From the NCBI GenBank assembly GCA_041685145.1, contig JAWLGJ010000010.1, positions 10,852-74,851 of the forward strand: a stretch of 64,000 nt of DNA. The letters run 5' to 3'. Both the position numbers and the translations under genes were made by a program. Under the pieces are notes generated by a model that worked only from the letters and a program-made list of their open reading frames with translations, was not told the origin of the DNA and ran no database searches. The DNA comes from JAWLGJ01 sp041685145. Its GTDB lineage: Bacteria; Pseudomonadota; Alphaproteobacteria; Rhodospirillales; Magnetospirillaceae. Positions 19,029 through 25,703 of the stretch are shown here, piece after piece; the stretch's first letter is position 1, and every line of letters begins with the position of its first letter.

Positions 19029-20455
19029 TGCAGGCCGCCGGTGACGTCAAGGTGCATCTTCACCAGAACCTCCAACTCGGCGGCGGTGACGCCGCCGGCC
19101 TCGTGCACGGGCGCCTCGCCGGGCAGGGCGTCAAGCAGCCTCAGCGCGTTGCGGAAGCACCGGCGCGCCGTCTCGGTGTCGCCCCGCCGGTGATGCAGCA
19201 GCCCCAGGTGATAGTGCGGCAGCACCAGGGTGCGGTCGAGGTAGATGGCGCGGCGCAGCGCCTTCTCGGCCTGCTCGGCGGTGTCGGTCTGTTCCAGCAC
19301 CAGGCCGTGGTAGAGATGCACCGCCGCCACCAGCGGATTGGCGGCGAGGGCGCGCTGGCAGGCCTTGGCCGCCTCGACCCAGGCGCCCAGATCCGCCAGC
19401 CGCCGGATCTCGTCCAGGCCGTCGCCGTCGCCGGCGCCGGCGGGTTTGTCGGCGGGCGCCGGCGTGGCGGCCGGGATCGGTGGCGCCGGCGGGGCCGGCG
19501 TCGGCGCGGGCGGCGTCGGCTGCGGCCACGGCCACGATTCGGGCGCCGCCGGTCGCGCCAGGGTCGGCGGCGCGGGCCGCGGCGGCGCGGCGGCATCGGT
19601 TTTCTGGTAGAGCACGGCCTGGGTGGCGTCCACGAGGCGGAAGTCGCGGAAGATGTCCTGGTTCATCTCCGAATGCCCCACCACCAGCCATCCCCCCGGC
19701 CGCAGCGCCCGCCGGAAGCGCTGCACCAGGGCGCGGTAGGTGTCGGTGGTGAAGTAGATGGCGACGTTGCGGCACAGGATGAGGTCGAGGTTCTCCAGGC
19801 CGAACCGGGAGTCGGGCAGCGGGTCGTCGACGAGGTTGTGATGGTGGAACACGACGTCGTCGCGATAGGGCGGCAGCAGCCGCCAGCGGTTGCCCTCGCG
19901 CTGGAAACAGGCGCGGCGCGTCTCCTCCGGCGTGGCCCGCAGCGCCCATTCCGCGTACAGCGCCTCGCGCGCCGCCGTCAGGAATTTGCGGTTGATGTCG
20001 GTGCCGACGATGCTGATCGCCCAGCCGTTGAGGGTCACCCCGAAGCCGCGGCGCAGCATGATGGCGAGCGAGTACGGCTCCGGGCCCGTGGAGCAGCCGG
20101 CGCTCCAGATGCGCAGCCGCCGGTCCCTGGCGCGCGCCGCCACGATGTCGGGGATGGCGATGGCGCGCAGCGCGTCGAGCTGTTCGCGGTAGCGGAAGAA
20201 ATAGGTCTCGCCGATCGTCAGTTCGTCGACCAGCGCTGCCCATTCCTCGCGCGCGCCGTCGTCCAGCACCTCCAGATAGGAGGCGCAGTCGCCGACGCCG
20301 CAGGCCAGGAAGCGTTCGTTGAGGATGCGCCCCAGGTCGTCGTCGCGCTCGCGGTAGAACGCCATCCCCGTCCCGCGGATGACCAGATCCTTCAGGCGTT
20401 CATAGAACGGGTCGGCCCGGATGTGGCCGCGGTCGGTGATGAGCGGCCCCCTCAC
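19025..20455 (-). CDS. cheR: CheR methyltransferase fused to TPR repeats
   Basis: CheR methylates receptor glutamates with S-adenosylmethionine. The 476-residue product has the CheR N-terminal helical domain, the SAM-binding IWSAGCSTGPEPYSLAIML and the LDLILCRNVAIYFT motif. A Pro/Ala-rich linker of about 50 residues and a C-terminal TPR region (from about 365, e.g. ALAANPLVAAVHLYHGLVLE) follow. CheR-TPR fusions mark Wsp/Frz-like systems; the TPR may stand in for the receptor tether that is missing here. I chose GTG 20455, which overlaps the preceding cheW stop (GTGA) and has GGGGAGG seven bases upstream. The frame runs on upstream antisense to nothing convincing. Confidence 0.93.
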   Translation of the reverse strand: MRGPLITDRGHIRADPFYERLKDLVIRGTGMAFYRERDDDLGRILNERFLACGVGDCASYLEVLDDGAREEWAALVDELTIGETYFFRYREQLDALRAIAIPDIVAARARDRRLRIWSAGCSTGPEPYSLAIMLRRGFGVTLNGWAISIVGTDINRKFLTAAREALYAEWALRATPEETRRACFQREGNRWRLLPPYRDDVVFHHHNLVDDPLPDSRFGLENLDLILCRNVAIYFTTDTYRALVQRFRRALRPGGWLVVGHSEMNQDIFRDFRLVDATQAVLYQKTDAAAPPRPAPPTLARPAAPESWPWPQPTPPAPTPAPPAPPIPAATPAPADKPAGAGDGDGLDEIRRLADLGAWVEAAKACQRALAANPLVAAVHLYHGLVLEQTDTAEQAEKALRRAIYLDRTLVLPHYHLGLLHHRRGDTETARRCFRNALRLLDALPGEAPVHEAGGVTAAELEVLVKMHLDVTGGLQ

Positions 20456-20949
20456 GTCGGCGCCTCCCCGGCCTCGGCGGCCTCGCGGCGCTCGTGCAGC
20501 AGGGTCTCGAATTCGGCGACGCGGCGGCGCTCCTGCTCCAGCAGCAGGCGCTCGGGGGCCAGTAGGTGGGCCGCCCCGGCGGTGGTGCGCGCCTCGGCGA
20601 CGACGCAGCCGTTGAAGGTGCGGTCCTCCTCGATGGGCACGATGTCCGAGGCCGGCAGCACCCCCACCACCGCGTCCACCAGCACCGCCATCGGCGGCCG
20701 GGCGCCACGCAGCACCAGCGCCGGGGTGTAAAGCGCCAGCCGGATTTCCGGCAGGTTGAACAGCCGGTCGGGGCGCAGCACGGCGACGGCGGTGCCGCGA
20801 AGGTCCAGGAAGCCCTCCAGAATGCGCGGAAGCCCCGGCGGGCGGGCCGTTTCCGCCATATGCAGAACCTCGGCCACCGCCGACACGGGCATGGCACACA
20901 GCTCGGCCCCCAAGCGGAAGACGACGAGCGTCTTCGCCGTCGCGGCCAT
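20452..20949 (-). CDS. cheW: CheW-like coupling protein, first gene of the chemosensory operon
   Basis: This 165-residue product carries the CheW fold: LVVFRLGAELCAMPVSAVAE, ILEGFLDLRGTAVAVLRPD and MAVLVDAVVGVLPAS. A charged C-terminal helix (LEQERRRVAEFETLLHERRE) follows. It is shorter than the second CheW and resembles WspB in position. ATG 20949 is preferred because GGGAGGG lies seven bases upstream; a TTG at 20964 would overlap that ribosome site. It leads the eight-gene minus-strand operon and is divergent from the membrane protein gene at 21107. Confidence 0.9.
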   Translation of the reverse strand: MAATAKTLVVFRLGAELCAMPVSAVAEVLHMAETARPPGLPRILEGFLDLRGTAVAVLRPDRLFNLPEIRLALYTPALVLRGARPPMAVLVDAVVGVLPASDIVPIEEDRTFNGCVVAEARTTAGAAHLLAPERLLLEQERRRVAEFETLLHERREAAEAGEAPT

Positions 20950-20987
20950 CGTTTGCCCTCCCAATCGGATGGGTCACCCCCCAAAAG

Positions 20988-21020
20988 GATAAAGTGGCCG
21001 CCGCGTCGGCGGCAAGTCAA
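20988..21020 (-). promoter_or_regulatory. Candidate promoter of the chemosensory operon with a dyad in an over-long spacer
   Basis: On the minus strand TTGACT (21020-21015) and TTTATC (20993-20988) lie 21 bases apart. The spacer contains the perfect inverted repeat GCCGCC-GACGC-GGCGGC (20997-21013). The -35 is good (CTTGAC extended), but the spacing is longer than the normal 16-18, so either an activator reshapes it or one box is wrong. No regulator gene that would obviously bind it is adjacent. Confidence 0.25.
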
Positions 21021-21106
21021 GCGGCGTTGCCGGCCGGATTAACGTCTTCTGAAGGCCTGTGTGGTGTGGTGCGGCTGCGAACTCCGTGAGAAGGGAGGCA
21101 TCGGAC

Positions 21107-21871
21107 GTGGCTTTCAGCCGTCAGAGCCGCCGCAAGGCGGAAAAGCGCAAGCGGTTCTGGGCGGCCGCCGTCAAGCTGTCGATCCTGTTGGGGGCGATGG
21201 GGGCGGTGGCCTACAACGCCTATCAGTTCGGCATCGCCCTGAAGCGCGACGAAATCGTCGACCTGCAGGGGCGCCTGCAACAGGCCATCGACGACAAGCA
21301 GACCCTGGAGGGGCAGAGCGCCCAGTTGACCGAATCGCTGGGCGCGGCGCGCGCCGAGGCCGCCGACTACCGCCGCCGCTACCAGGCGGTGGTGCCGTCG
21401 CCGGAGGTCAACGACCTGGTCGAGATGGTGCGGGCGAAGCTGGAGGAGGGCCTGCCGGCGCAGCGCCTGGCGCTCTATATCGGCGCCGCCCAGGCGCCGC
21501 ACGACTGCACCGAGGCGGAGACCAAGCGCTTCCTGGTCAAGACGCCGATCTATGACGGCGCCAACACCTGGGTGCGGTTCCAGGACGTCGTCACCGTCAC
21601 CGCCACCGGGGAATCGGCGCTGGCCGGCGACGGGCGCCGCCACGCCTGGTTCGACCCCCAACAGCCGGTGACGCTGAACTTCCGCGCCCTCGGCGGTGGC
21701 GAGACCAGCCGGGTGAGCGGCACCCTGCCGCTGCACCACAGCATGGTGGTCAAGGACCGCGAGTTCCGCTTCACGGCGGCGCCCGGCAAGCGCGGCTTCA
21801 TCGAGGTCGCGGCGGACACCTGCGCCTTCGGCCCGTCGGCGCGGGACGGCAGCGTCGCCCAGACGCACTGA
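21107..21871 (+). CDS. Membrane-anchored coiled-coil protein of unknown function
   Basis: I do not recognise this 254-residue protein. It starts with a very basic segment (SRQSRRKAEKRKRFW), then one transmembrane helix (about 18-36, AAVKLSILLGAMGAVAYNAY). A coiled coil (about 43-85) and a beta-rich C-terminal domain (about 100-254) with many charged residues follow. The topology suggests a short cytoplasmic tail and a periplasmic domain. GTG 21107 was chosen because AAGGGAGG (21091-21098) is placed correctly. Codons upstream of it give an unlikely Trp/Cys-rich start. It is divergent from the che operon across 157 bases, so a link to that pathway is possible but untested. Confidence 0.75.
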   Translation: MAFSRQSRRKAEKRKRFWAAAVKLSILLGAMGAVAYNAYQFGIALKRDEIVDLQGRLQQAIDDKQTLEGQSAQLTESLGAARAEAADYRRRYQAVVPSPEVNDLVEMVRAKLEEGLPAQRLALYIGAAQAPHDCTEAETKRFLVKTPIYDGANTWVRFQDVVTVTATGESALAGDGRRHAWFDPQQPVTLNFRALGGGETSRVSGTLPLHHSMVVKDREFRFTAAPGKRGFIEVAADTCAFGPSARDGSVAQTH

Positions 21872-21892
21872 GCTCGCCGTCCCGACCGGCCG

Positions 21893-21929
21893 AAAAAAAG
21901 GCCGCCACAGGATCTCTCCTGTGGCGGCC
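21893..21929 (-). terminator. Rho-independent terminator reading on the minus strand
   Basis: A 13-bp perfect stem (GGCCGCCACAGGA at 21900-21912 with its complement at 21917-21929, four-base loop) is followed on the minus strand by seven T residues (A-run at 21893-21899). On the plus strand there is no T-run after the stem, so it can stop the 21107 gene only weakly. It is well suited to ending a leftward transcript. Confidence 0.75.
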
Positions 21930-22270
21930 CTGGTTCCGAGGTTGCCCAAGGGGGGATTGGGGGGGTCAGGCCACCTCAGAGAAGCCGCCTTGGTCGGCGA
22001 CCACCGGCCGCGTCAGCGGCCGATTCCTTTTCTAGTCTCCGGCTTCCGCAACCGTCCGGCGGCGTCCGTTTCATTCGCGGCCTGGCTGGGGTGGCACCCG
22101 TCCGCGCCGGTAGCTGCGTTTCGCGGCGGTCTCCCGATCCGCCGCCCTTGGTCACCAAGTATGCCGTCGCCGGGGCCGGTGCGAAACAGGTCAGGAGGAG
22201 TAGATGCGGTCCATTGCCGGTATCGCAATGGTATAGCCGTTCGGCCAGGGGCGGGCGCGGCGTCGTGGTG
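21930..22270 (-). ncRNA. Gene-free, hairpin-rich spacer; candidate minus-strand small RNA
   Basis: The interval 21872-22307 has no convincing protein gene on either strand. It contains several inverted repeats: GAGGT...ACCTC enclosing a G-rich tract (21938-21977), TGGTC-GGC-GACCA (21991-22003), GGCCGC-GTCA-GCGGCC (22006-22021), CTTGGT-C-ACCAAG (about 22147-22159) and CCATTGC...GCAATGG (22211-22231). A strong intrinsic terminator for leftward transcription closes the left end, and no minus-strand gene feeds it. A structured RNA is the simplest explanation. I could not match it to SRP RNA, tmRNA, RNase P or 6S RNA by eye, and its 5' end is unknown. Confidence 0.3.
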
Positions 22271-22301
22271 CTAGACTTTCGGTCCCCCTCTTCCATATAA
22301 C
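22271..22301 (+). promoter_or_regulatory. Predicted promoter giving leaderless dapF mRNA
   Basis: CTAGACT (22271-22277, compare alphaproteobacterial CTTGAC) and TATAAC (22296-22301) are separated by about 18 bases. The -10 box ends six bases before the dapF ATG at 22308, so transcription would begin at or next to the A of the start codon. No Shine-Dalgarno sequence precedes dapF, which agrees with leaderless translation. Confidence 0.45.
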
Positions 22302-22307
22302 GCGGCC

Positions 22308-23156
22308 ATGAACGCGCTTTGTTCCGGCGGCCGCCCATTCGTGAAGATGCATGGGCTGGGCAACGACTTCGTCGTCCTCGACGCCCGCGCGGCGCCGCTG
22401 GCGCTGCGGCCGGACGCGGCGCGGGCGCTGGCCGACCGCCGCACCGGTGTCGGCTGCGACCAAGTGGTGGTGCTGGCGCCGCCCGACGACCCCGCCGCCG
22501 AGCTGCGCATGATCCTGTTCAACGCCGACGGCGGCGAGATCGCCGCCTGCGGCAACGCCTCGCGCTGCGTCGCCTGGCTGCGGGCGCGCGAGACCGGCGC
22601 GGCGCGGGTGACGCTGCAGACCGCCGCCGGCCTGCTGCGCGCCGAGGTCGCCGGCGCCGAGGCGGTGACCGTCGACATGGGCCCGGCGCGGCTGGACTGG
22701 GAGGCGGTGCCGCTGGCGCGGCCGCTGGACACCCTGCGCCTGCCGCTAGCGGTGGGGGAGTTGCGCGAGCCGGTGGCCGTGGGCATGGGCAACCCGCACG
22801 CGGTGTTCTTCGTTCCCGACGCCGAGGCCGTCGACCTGGAGCGGCTGGGCCCGGAGGTCGAGCGCCACCCCCTGTTCCCGGAGCGCGTCAATGTCGAGGC
22901 GGTGCAGGTGCTGTCGCCGCGCCGCCTGCGGATGCGGGTGTGGGAGCGCGGCGCCGGCGTCACCCGCGCCTGCGGCACCGGCGCCTGCGCCGCCGTGGTG
23001 GCGGCGGCGCGCCGCGGCCTGGGCGAGCGGCGGGCCGAGGTGGTGCTGGACGGCGGCGTGCTGGCCATCGACTGGCGCCCCGACGGCCGGGTGTGGATGA
23101 CCGGCCCCGTCGCCGTCAGCTTCGCCGGCACCCTCAACCCGGACCTGCTGGCATGA
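22308..23156 (+). CDS. dapF: Diaminopimelate epimerase
   Basis: DapF interconverts LL- and meso-diaminopimelate for lysine and peptidoglycan synthesis. The 282-residue product has the two catalytic cysteines: Cys81 in IAACGNASRC and Cys222 in TRACGTGACAA. The N-terminal FVKMHGLGNDFVVLD block and the GMGNPHAVFFV motif are also present. It lacks a ribosome binding site, and a promoter sits immediately upstream. It overlaps mtaB by four bases (ATGA) and heads dapF-mtaB-ftsY, a gene order seen in many alphaproteobacteria. Confidence 0.96.
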   Translation: MNALCSGGRPFVKMHGLGNDFVVLDARAAPLALRPDAARALADRRTGVGCDQVVVLAPPDDPAAELRMILFNADGGEIAACGNASRCVAWLRARETGAARVTLQTAAGLLRAEVAGAEAVTVDMGPARLDWEAVPLARPLDTLRLPLAVGELREPVAVGMGNPHAVFFVPDAEAVDLERLGPEVERHPLFPERVNVEAVQVLSPRRLRMRVWERGAGVTRACGTGACAAVVAAARRGLGERRAEVVLDGGVLAIDWRPDGRVWMTGPVAVSFAGTLNPDLLA

Positions 23157-24403
23157 GCGCGGCGCCCGAGGTCGTCACCTTCGGCTGCCGCCTCAACGCC
23201 TATGAGTCGGAGGTCATGCGCGAGCACGCCCGCGCCGCCGGGTTGACCGACGCCGTCATCCTCAACACCTGCGCGGTGACCAACGAGGCCGAGCGCCAGG
23301 CGCGCCAGGCCATCCGCCGCCTGCGCCGCGAGCGGCCGGAGGCGCGGATCATCGTCACCGGCTGCTCGGCGCAGATCGACCCCGAGCGCTACGCGCGGAT
23401 GCCCGAGGTCGACCGCGTCATCGGCAACGCCGCCAAGATGCGCCTTGAGACCTTCGCCGACGCCGATCACCGGCGCATCGTCGTCGAGGACATCATGGCC
23501 GTGCGCGAGGTGGCGGCGCATCTGGTCTCGGGCTTCGAGGGCCGCGCCCGCGCCTTTGTCGAGGTGCAGCAGGGCTGCGACCACCGCTGCACCTTCTGCG
23601 TCATCCCCTTCGGCCGCGGCCCCAACCGCAGCGTGCCCATCGGCCGCGTCGTCGAGCAGGTGCGCGCCCTGGTCGCCGGCGGCTACCGCGAGGTGGTGCT
23701 GACCGGCGTCGACCTCACCGGCTATGGCGCCGACCTGCCCGGCCGCCCGCGCCTGGGGCAGATGGCGCGCCGCCTGCTGGCCTGCGTGCCGGAGCTGGAG
23801 CGCCTGCGCCTGTCGTCGCTGGACCCGGTGGAGGTGGACGAGGATCTGGTGCGCCTGGTGGCCGAGGAGGAGCGCCTGATGCCGCATCTGCACCTGTCGG
23901 TGCAGGCCGGCGACGATCTGGTGCTGAAGCGCATGAAGCGGCGGCACCGGCGCGCCGATGTCGTCGCCCTGTGCGCGCGGCTGCGCGGGCTGCGCCCCGA
24001 CCTGGTGTTCGGCGCCGACATCATCGCCGGCTTCCCCACCGAAACCGAGGCCATGTTCGACCGCTCGCTGGACCTGGTCGACGAATGCGGGTTGACCCAT
24101 CTGCATGTGTTTCCGTTCTCGCCGCGTCCCGGCACCCCGGCGGCGCGGATGCCGGCGGTTCCGGGCGACCTGGTGCGGGCGCGCGCCGCGCGGTTGCGGG
24201 CGCGCGGCGCGGCGGCGATGGCGGCGCTGCTGGCGGCGCGGGTGGGGCATTCGGCGCGGGTGCTGGTCGAGGGCGCGTTCACCGGCCGCTGCCAGCACTA
24301 TCTGCCGGTGCGCCTTGACCGCGCCGCGGTGCCGGGTACGGTGGTGCCGGTGCGCATCACCGGGGTCGAGGGCGAGGCATTGGCGGGCGAGGTGACGGAA
24401 TGA
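23153..24403 (+). CDS. mtaB: tRNA (N6-L-threonylcarbamoyladenosine(37)-C2)-methylthiotransferase MtaB
   Basis: MtaB is a radical-SAM methylthiotransferase that turns t6A37 into ms2t6A37, acting after TsaD (encoded in this window). The 416-residue product has the N-terminal UPF0004 domain with FGCRLNAYESEVM and NTCAVTNEAERQARQ. The radical-SAM cluster is CDHRCTFC within QQGCDHRCTFCVIPFGRG, and GADIIAGFPTET and a C-terminal TRAM-like region follow. The FGCRLN start and NTCAVT motif distinguish MtaB from MiaB and RimO. It overlaps dapF and ftsY by four bases each. Confidence 0.93.
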   Translation: MSAAPEVVTFGCRLNAYESEVMREHARAAGLTDAVILNTCAVTNEAERQARQAIRRLRRERPEARIIVTGCSAQIDPERYARMPEVDRVIGNAAKMRLETFADADHRRIVVEDIMAVREVAAHLVSGFEGRARAFVEVQQGCDHRCTFCVIPFGRGPNRSVPIGRVVEQVRALVAGGYREVVLTGVDLTGYGADLPGRPRLGQMARRLLACVPELERLRLSSLDPVEVDEDLVRLVAEEERLMPHLHLSVQAGDDLVLKRMKRRHRRADVVALCARLRGLRPDLVFGADIIAGFPTETEAMFDRSLDLVDECGLTHLHVFPFSPRPGTPAARMPAVPGDLVRARAARLRARGAAAMAALLAARVGHSARVLVEGAFTGRCQHYLPVRLDRAAVPGTVVPVRITGVEGEALAGEVTE

Positions 24404-25587
24404 GCGGCGAGGAATCCGGCCGGGGGGGCTGGCTGTCGCGCCTGCTCGGCCGCGACCAGAAGCCCGACCAGCCGCCGCCCGAAGCGCCACCCGAAATTCC
24501 GCCCGAAACCCCGCCGGAACGGCCCGGGGAGGCGCCGCCCGACGCGCCCGCCGAGGCGCCGGACGAGCCCCCGCCGGCGGAGGCGCCGCCCGAGCCCCCG
24601 CCCGAAATCCCGCCGGCGGAGGCGCCGCCGGAAGCGGCGGACGAGGCGGCGGGCGAGGGCGGGCGCCCCGGATGGCTGGCGCGGATGCGGGCGGGGCTGG
24701 CGAAGTCGTCGAACCGCCTCACCCAGGGCATCACCGAGCTGTTCACCAAGCGCCGCCTCGACGACGCGGCCCTGGAGGAACTGGAGGAGCTGCTGATCAC
24801 CGCCGATCTCGGGGTCGCCACGGCGGCGCGGGTGGCGGGGCGGCTGGCCAAGGCGCGCTTCAACGAGGAGGTCGCCCCCGAGGAGGTGCGCGCCGCCCTC
24901 GCCGACGAGGTCGCCGACATCCTCGCCCCGGTGGCGCGGCCGTTGGAGGTGGACACGGCGCGCAAGCCGCATGTGGTGCTGGTGGTGGGGGTCAACGGCA
25001 GCGGCAAGACCACCACCATAGGCAAGCTGGCGAAGCAGTACCGCGACCAGGGGCTGGCGGTCTCGCTGGCCGCCGGCGACACCTTCCGCGCCGCGGCGGT
25101 GGAGCAGCTTCAGGTGTGGGGCGCGCGCGCCGGTTGCCCGGTCATCGCCCGCGCGACCGGCGCCGACGCCGCCGGGCTGGCCTTCGACGCGCTGAAGGAG
25201 GCGCGCGAGCGCGGCGATGACCTGCTGCTCATCGACACCGCCGGCCGCCTGCAGAACAAGACGGCGCTGATGGCCGAGCTGGAAAAGGTGGTGCGGGTGC
25301 TGAAAAAGCAGGATGCCACGGCGCCGCATTCGGTGCTGCTGGTCCTGGACGCCACCGTGGGGCAGAACGCGCACAGTCAGGTGGAGGCCTTCCGCGCCAT
25401 GACCGACGTCACCGGTCTGGTGGTGACCAAGCTGGATGGCACCGCCCGCGGCGGCGTGGTGGTGGCGCTGGCCGAAAGCTTCGGCCTGCCGGTGCACGCC
25501 GTCGGCGTCGGCGAGGCCGCCGGCGACCTGCGGCCCTTCGACGCCACCGCCTTCGCGCGCAATCTGGTGGGGTTGGACGCCCGATAG
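24400..25587 (+). CDS. ftsY: Signal recognition particle receptor FtsY
   Basis: FtsY is the SRP receptor GTPase that docks Ffh-bound ribosomes at the membrane. The 395-residue protein has an acidic Pro/Glu-rich N-terminal A region (about 25-85, repeats of the PPE/APPE type), then the N domain (TQGITELFTKRRLDDAALEE). The G domain shows GVNGSGKTTTIGKLA, GDTFRAAAVEQL, LIDTAGRLQ and TKLDGTARGG. The Pro-rich A domain is unusually repetitive but functionally tolerant in this family. It ends the dapF-mtaB-ftsY operon; no ffh lies nearby. Confidence 0.96.
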   Translation: MSGEESGRGGWLSRLLGRDQKPDQPPPEAPPEIPPETPPERPGEAPPDAPAEAPDEPPPAEAPPEPPPEIPPAEAPPEAADEAAGEGGRPGWLARMRAGLAKSSNRLTQGITELFTKRRLDDAALEELEELLITADLGVATAARVAGRLAKARFNEEVAPEEVRAALADEVADILAPVARPLEVDTARKPHVVLVVGVNGSGKTTTIGKLAKQYRDQGLAVSLAAGDTFRAAAVEQLQVWGARAGCPVIARATGADAAGLAFDALKEARERGDDLLLIDTAGRLQNKTALMAELEKVVRVLKKQDATAPHSVLLVLDATVGQNAHSQVEAFRAMTDVTGLVVTKLDGTARGGVVVALAESFGLPVHAVGVGEAAGDLRPFDATAFARNLVGLDAR

Positions 25588-25703
25588 GGCTGCTGTTTTT
25601 CGCCACATCCGCGGCGCGTTCCTTTAGAATGGGTTTCTTTGGCGGTTTTTTCCGCGCCCCATCCATTTGTGCGGGCGAGGGCGGAATCGTTCGGGGGGGA
25701 ACA

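Noticed and set aside
20950..21106. Start of the membrane coiled-coil gene at ATG 21059
   Set aside because: It would add a Trp/Cys-containing stretch without a ribosome site; GTG 21107 has AAGGGAGG at the right distance.
21930..22270. SRP (4.5S) RNA, tmRNA, RNase P or 6S RNA in the structured spacer
   Set aside because: I could not find the SRP GGAAG tetraloop region, a tmRNA tRNA-like end, or RNase P conserved blocks. 6S RNA could be neither confirmed nor excluded by eye, so no name was given.
21976..22338. 120-residue minus-strand open frame in the dapF upstream gap, which could have explained the orphan terminator
   Set aside because: Composition is rich in Arg/Pro/Gly with no domain, it has no ribosome site, and it overlaps the dapF start. 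A non-coding RNA fits better.
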